A stretch of DNA of 64,000 bases, from positions 6,539 through 70,538 of the forward strand of contig JAEWCC010000014.1 of NCBI GenBank assembly GCA_023390815.1. The letters are read 5' to 3'. The stretch comes from Bacillota bacterium (lineage in GTDB: Bacteria > Bacillota > Clostridia > Christensenellales > SZUA-584). A program made the translations under genes and the position numbers. A model generated the notes under the pieces. It saw only the letters and a program-made list of their open reading frames with translations, searched no databases and was not told the origin of the DNA. Shown here one piece after another: positions 60,926 through 64,000 of the stretch; the stretch's first letter is position 1; each line of letters opens with the position of its first letter.

Positions 60926-62116
60926 TTAGAAATTCACTTCGGTGTCGTAGTAGCAGCACAGGAGCAGCTTTTCCATCTCGGCGGGGGTGATGCTGCGCGG
61001 GTTGGAACCGGTGCATGCGTCGCCCACAGCCAGCTCGGCCACACGGGGCAGCTTCTCAAGGAACTCTGTCTCGTCGATGATGCCGCCCTCGTAATCCTTA
61101 ATGCAGGTTGGGATATCGAGCTTCGCGTTGAGCGACCGGATGTGCGCGATCAGCGCGGTGGTCAGCTCCGCATCGGTGGAACCCTTGAGGCCGAGGAACT
61201 TCGCGATCTCCGCGTAGCGCTTCGCCGCCTCCGGCAGCTTCGCGTTAAACTGGATCACCTTCGGCAGGTACATCGCGTTGGCGCAGCCGTGTACGATGTG
61301 GCCGCCCGCGTATGCCGCACCCGTCTTGTGTGCCATGGAGTGCACGATGCCAAGCAGCGCGTTGGAGAACGCCATGCCCGCGAGGCACTGCGCGTTGTGC
61401 ATACGTTCGCGCGCTTCGGTGTCGCCCTTGTACGAGGCTTCGAGATATTCGCTGACCATCTTGATCGCGTGCAGCGCAAGCGGGTCGGTGTAGTCGCAGT
61501 GCAGAATGGAAACGTAAGCTTCTACCGCGTGCGTCATCGCGTCCATACCGGTGTGTGCCGTGAGCTTGGGCGGCATCGTCTCCGCGAGCTCAGGATCGAC
61601 GATCGCGACATCCGGCGTGATGTTGAAGTCGGCCAGCGGGTACTTGATGCCCCTGGCGTAGTCCGTGATGACCGAGAAGGCCGTGACTTCCGTCGCCGTG
61701 CCGGAGGTGGACGGAATGGCGCAGAACTTCGCCTTGGTCCTAAGCTGCGGGAAGTTGAATGGGATGCACAGCTGTTCAAACGTGGTGTCCGGGTATTCGT
61801 AGAACGCCCACATGGCCTTCGCCGCGTCGATGGGCGAGCCGCCGCCGATAGATACGATCCAGTCCGGCTGGAATTCGCGCATGGCTTCTGCGCCGCGCAT
61901 CACCGTCTCCACGGATGGGTCGGGTTCCACGCCTTCGAACAGCGAAACCTCCATGCCCGCTTCCTTTAAATACGTGACGGTTTTGTCGAGGAAGCCGAAG
62001 CGCTTCATGCTGCCGCCGCCCACCACGACGATGGCCCTGCTGCCCTGGAGCGATTTAAGCGCTTCGAGCGCGCCTTTGCCATGATACAGATCTCTGGGTA
62101 ATGTGAACCTTGCCAT
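60926..62116 (-). CDS. Iron-containing alcohol dehydrogenase
   Basis: The start at 62116 has GGAGG 8 bases upstream; 396 residues. NAD(P) site VSIGGGSPIDAAKAMW and iron ligands Asp192 and His196 (TGMDAMTHAVEAYVS) plus His in VHSMAHKTGAA and GGHIVHGCANAM place it in the Fe-ADH family, close to the alcohol dehydrogenase half of AdhE and butanol dehydrogenases. It reduces an aldehyde with NAD(P)H. A near-consensus Rex operator lies about 50 bases upstream. Confidence 0.94.
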   Translation of the reverse strand: MARFTLPRDLYHGKGALEALKSLQGSRAIVVVGGGSMKRFGFLDKTVTYLKEAGMEVSLFEGVEPDPSVETVMRGAEAMREFQPDWIVSIGGGSPIDAAKAMWAFYEYPDTTFEQLCIPFNFPQLRTKAKFCAIPSTSGTATEVTAFSVITDYARGIKYPLADFNITPDVAIVDPELAETMPPKLTAHTGMDAMTHAVEAYVSILHCDYTDPLALHAIKMVSEYLEASYKGDTEARERMHNAQCLAGMAFSNALLGIVHSMAHKTGAAYAGGHIVHGCANAMYLPKVIQFNAKLPEAAKRYAEIAKFLGLKGSTDAELTTALIAHIRSLNAKLDIPTCIKDYEGGIIDETEFLEKLPRVAELAVGDACTGSNPRSITPAEMEKLLLCCYYDTEVNF

Positions 62117-62166
62117 ATATGAAAACCTCCTGTTTAAAAGTCTCCTTCGGTCAGCCATTCCTGACT

Positions 62167-62184
62167 TCGTTATTATTTTAACAA
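62167..62184. promoter_or_regulatory. Predicted Rex operator upstream of the alcohol dehydrogenase
   Basis: TCGTTATTATTTTAACAA fits TTGTTAANNNNTTAACAA: the right half is perfect and the left matches 5 of 7. Position about 50 bases before the start codon fits repression of the promoter. Two rex genes flank the target. Confidence 0.7.
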
Positions 62185-62216
62185 TCTATTGGTAGCATGA
62201 GAAATACGAAACGGGC

Positions 62217-62240
62217 ATATCGATATTCATATATCGATAT
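62217..62240. promoter_or_regulatory. Paired ATATCGATAT palindromes
   Basis: Perfect 10-base palindromes at 62217-62226 and 62231-62240, with a third at 62511-62520 next to the LysR gene end. Regular spacing suggests a binding protein; none is known to me. The remaining gap to 62540 contains a terminator and no supported gene. Confidence 0.5.
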
Positions 62241-62311
62241 CGAAGGTGCGAGAAAGGGAGCGGCTAAAAACGGGGAATTTGTGCGTCGTCTGCGATATGC
62301 TTGGGAAAGGC

Positions 62312-62366
62312 AAAAAAAATGGGCCGTTTCCTGCCGCTTTAACGGCTATTGCAGGAAGAGACCCAT
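62312..62366 (-). terminator. Terminator of the rex2-LysR operon
   Basis: On the reverse strand, TGGGTCTCTTCCTGC and GCAGGAAACGGCCCA form a long imperfect stem followed by TTTTTTTT. Confidence 0.7.
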
Positions 62367-62539
62367 GATCAGCCTTAGTCTGCGCGGCATAAACTCTTGC
62401 GATAAGCTTGAAGGAGGCCGGCAGACGATGAAGAAACAATTCGTCGTTGTGGTCATTCTAACAGCGTTGCGCTGAGAAGTGTAATATAAAAAATGAATAT
62501 CAGTATGCCAATATCGATATGGCGCGAACGAAATCAGCG

Positions 62540-63469
62540 TCAGTCGTATTGCCTGAATGCCACTTCGTTTTTGGACGCGTAGAGCTGGTCGATAAACCGG
62601 CGATCCAGCGCCGTGAAGGAATAGCCTTTGGGGCAGATCAGCAGATCCTTGTACTTGTGGTTCGCGGCGCGGCACTTGCGCTGTACCAGCCCGTACAATT
62701 CGAGGAAGCTTTCAGGGATGGGGGATACCCACATGTATGTGCTAGGGATATGCGAGAGCATATCGAACTGACTGCTGCGCTCGTATACGTAAATGCATTT
62801 TTTATTGGATTCGCTGCGGTTCACTTTGCTCGCAGGCAGATACGGGATGGCGGTATCGCCGTGCACGATCTCGACGTACTGCCTCAAATCGTCGTAACGC
62901 ACCTTTTCCGCAGCAGCGAGCGGGTGTTGCTGCGACATCAGCGCGAGGTATTCGAATTCCCAGATGGGTTCGTACTGCAGGCCCTTTTCCGCCAGATAGT
63001 CGAGAAAGTAGTTCTCGTAGTCCGTCTGATAGCGGATGATGCCGAGGTCGAATTGGCCCTCCGCCACGCTCGCGATGGTCTGCATGGAGTTGGTTTCCTG
63101 CACACCCACGTCAATCTGCTTGTCCGCGTCGAGCTCTGCCGCGAAGCGCGTGAACGCGTGCGCAATATAGCTGCCGCGCGGAATGGATATTTTGAAGTGC
63201 TGCCGCTCCGTGTCTTCGGGGATGTAGAGCTGCTCCATCTTGTCGAGCTGTTCGAGCACGTTCTTGGCGTAGACGAGAAACTCTGCGCCCTTTGCCGTGG
63301 GGATAACGCCCTTGGAGGTGCGCTCGAATATCGTGATGCCCAGCGTATCCTCCAGCTCTTTGATGGCCTTACTGAGGTTGGGCTGCGCCATGAAAAGGTT
63401 CTCGGCAGCCTGCGTGATGGAGCGGGTGCGCTCCACCTCGACAGCATATTTAAAATGCAGCGTGTTCAT
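62540..63469 (-). CDS. LysR-family transcriptional regulator
   Basis: 309 residues. N-terminal winged helix (about 1-60) with RTSITQAAENLF-type pattern ITQAAENLFMAQPNLSKAIK and ELEDTLGITIFERT, then an effector-binding LysR_substrate domain (about 90-300, FDLGIIRYQTDYENYFLDYL). It follows rex2 by 21 bases and is likely co-transcribed. Its target may be the adjacent alcohol dehydrogenase gene or its own operon; the ligand is unknown. Confidence 0.93.
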   Translation of the reverse strand: MNTLHFKYAVEVERTRSITQAAENLFMAQPNLSKAIKELEDTLGITIFERTSKGVIPTAKGAEFLVYAKNVLEQLDKMEQLYIPEDTERQHFKISIPRGSYIAHAFTRFAAELDADKQIDVGVQETNSMQTIASVAEGQFDLGIIRYQTDYENYFLDYLAEKGLQYEPIWEFEYLALMSQQHPLAAAEKVRYDDLRQYVEIVHGDTAIPYLPASKVNRSESNKKCIYVYERSSQFDMLSHIPSTYMWVSPIPESFLELYGLVQRKCRAANHKYKDLLICPKGYSFTALDRRFIDQLYASKNEVAFRQYD

Positions 63470-63490
63470 TACACGCCTCCTTTCGGTCGG

Positions 63491-64000
63491 TTACTCCTGC
63501 GGCTCCAGCCGCGCCTTGAGGTGCTTAGAGAGCACCGCGAGTGAAGCCGCCATGTTTTCGTTCTGCACCAGCACATGCCGCGGCACAGAGAGATGGACAG
63601 GAGCGAAGTTCCATATCGCGAGCACGCCGCCTGCTACAAGCTGGTCGCATACGACCTGCGCCTGACTTGCGGGTACGGTGATGATGCCGATGTGGATGTT
63701 TATGCGGCGGCATATATCGCTGAGCTGGCTGGGCGGAAGAACGTGCTTGCCGCATACCTGCTGTCCGATCAGCAGTTCGTCGCTGTCGAACGCGACCACG
63801 ATTTCAAGACCGTGCTGTTCGAAGCCCTTGTACGAAAGCAGCGCGCGTCCGAGGTATCCCGTGCCGACCAGTGCTGCCTGCTGCGCATTATGATACCCCA
63901 GAAACCGCTCCATATCCGATATCAGCCCCGCCACCGGGAAACCTGTCTTGGGTTTACCCTTGGCAGAACTCACCGCGGAGAGGTCCTTGCGGACCTGCAC
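63491..64000 (-). CDS. rex: Second Rex-family repressor, N-terminus outside window
   Basis: The visible 169 residues run from the end of the winged-helix domain (MQVRKDLSAVSSAKGKPKTG) through the NADH-binding domain with LVGTGYLGRALLSY. It parallels the first Rex along its whole length, including HIGIITVPASQAQ and IWNFAPVHL, so the pair arose by duplication. The gene continues past position 64000. Confidence 0.92.
   Translation of the reverse strand: MQVRKDLSAVSSAKGKPKTGFPVAGLISDMERFLGYHNAQQAALVGTGYLGRALLSYKGFEQHGLEIVVAFDSDELLIGQQVCGKHVLPPSQLSDICRRINIHIGIITVPASQAQVVCDQLVAGGVLAIWNFAPVHLSVPRHVLVQNENMAASLAVLSKHLKARLEPQE

Noticed and set aside
62197..62475. 92-codon open frame between the alcohol dehydrogenase and LysR genes
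   Set aside because: It runs through the palindromes and the minus-strand terminator, with no ribosome site and no recognisable sequence.

Overview
The window reads as a chromosomal segment of a strictly anaerobic, fermentative Bacillota bacterium (class Clostridia, fairly GC-rich). The pointers are a trimeric [FeFe]-hydrogenase with a sensory hydrogenase and Rex regulators, a PyrR-type attenuator, AGGAGG ribosome binding sites, an LCP cell-wall protein, ARG-box and lipobox signals of Gram-positive type, and clostridial intergenic palindromic repeats. No rRNA, tRNA or CRISPR array was found.

Layout. 1-7.4 kb: end of a prophage or phage remnant (coat protein C-terminus, head-completion protein, tail-collar protein, large tail/neck protein, a frameshifted fibre gene, a tiny repeat protein, an NlpC/P60 endolysin), with a 3 x 104 bp tandem repeat behind the coat gene. 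7.6-11.7 kb: secreted InlB-repeat/cadherin-like surface protein and an LCP protein. 11.8-14.3 kb: polar amino-acid ABC importer (reverse strand) with a candidate ARG box, so probably arginine-related. 14.4-17.6 kb: methylglyoxal synthase and two lipoproteins, one with a metallo-beta-lactamase fold. 18.0-19.7 kb: uracil permease behind a PyrR-type attenuator. 19.8-21.8 kb: AIM24-like protein, SdpI-like membrane protein, SAM methyltransferase. 22.1-25.5 kb: a sharply AT-rich two-gene island encoding a PD-(D/E)XK nuclease candidate and an SF2 helicase, best read as a Hachiman-like (HamA-HamB) anti-phage system. 25.5-27.5 kb: VOC-protein remnant, a minimal L,D-transpeptidase and two phage-type genes. 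27.6-31.8 kb: lipoprotein and an orphan multi-PAS/GAF sensor kinase.

31.9-43.6 kb: a catabolic island. On the reverse strand lie a GlpA-like FAD dehydrogenase, an FAD/NAD oxidoreductase, a DUF1667 protein and a DeoR regulator. Divergent from it lie a complete Liv-type ABC importer, a TIM-barrel protein, a cupin and an FGGY kinase. Together they suggest uptake, phosphorylation and oxidation of a small polyol or sugar that cannot be named from sequence. 43.8-46.4 kb: flavin reductase-like protein and a stand-alone hydantoinase/oxoprolinase subunit A. 46.5-51.9 kb: one operon of UbiD, UbiA and UbiX homologues followed by a three-gene ABC importer, suggestive of quinone synthesis with uptake of an aromatic precursor.

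51.9-64 kb: hydrogen and redox metabolism on the reverse strand. It holds HydC-HydB-HydA with a thioredoxin-like [2Fe-2S] protein, a second operon (rex, thioredoxin-like [2Fe-2S] protein, PAS-containing sensory [FeFe]-hydrogenase, SpoIIE-type phosphatase), an iron alcohol dehydrogenase preceded by a near-consensus Rex operator, a LysR regulator, and a second rex cut by the window end. The likely logic is that Rex reads NADH/NAD+, the sensory hydrogenase reads H2 or redox state, and together they balance electron disposal between H2 and alcohol. Three near-identical copies of a ~135-150 bp palindromic intergenic repeat and several copies of a GC-rich short palindrome are spread through the window.
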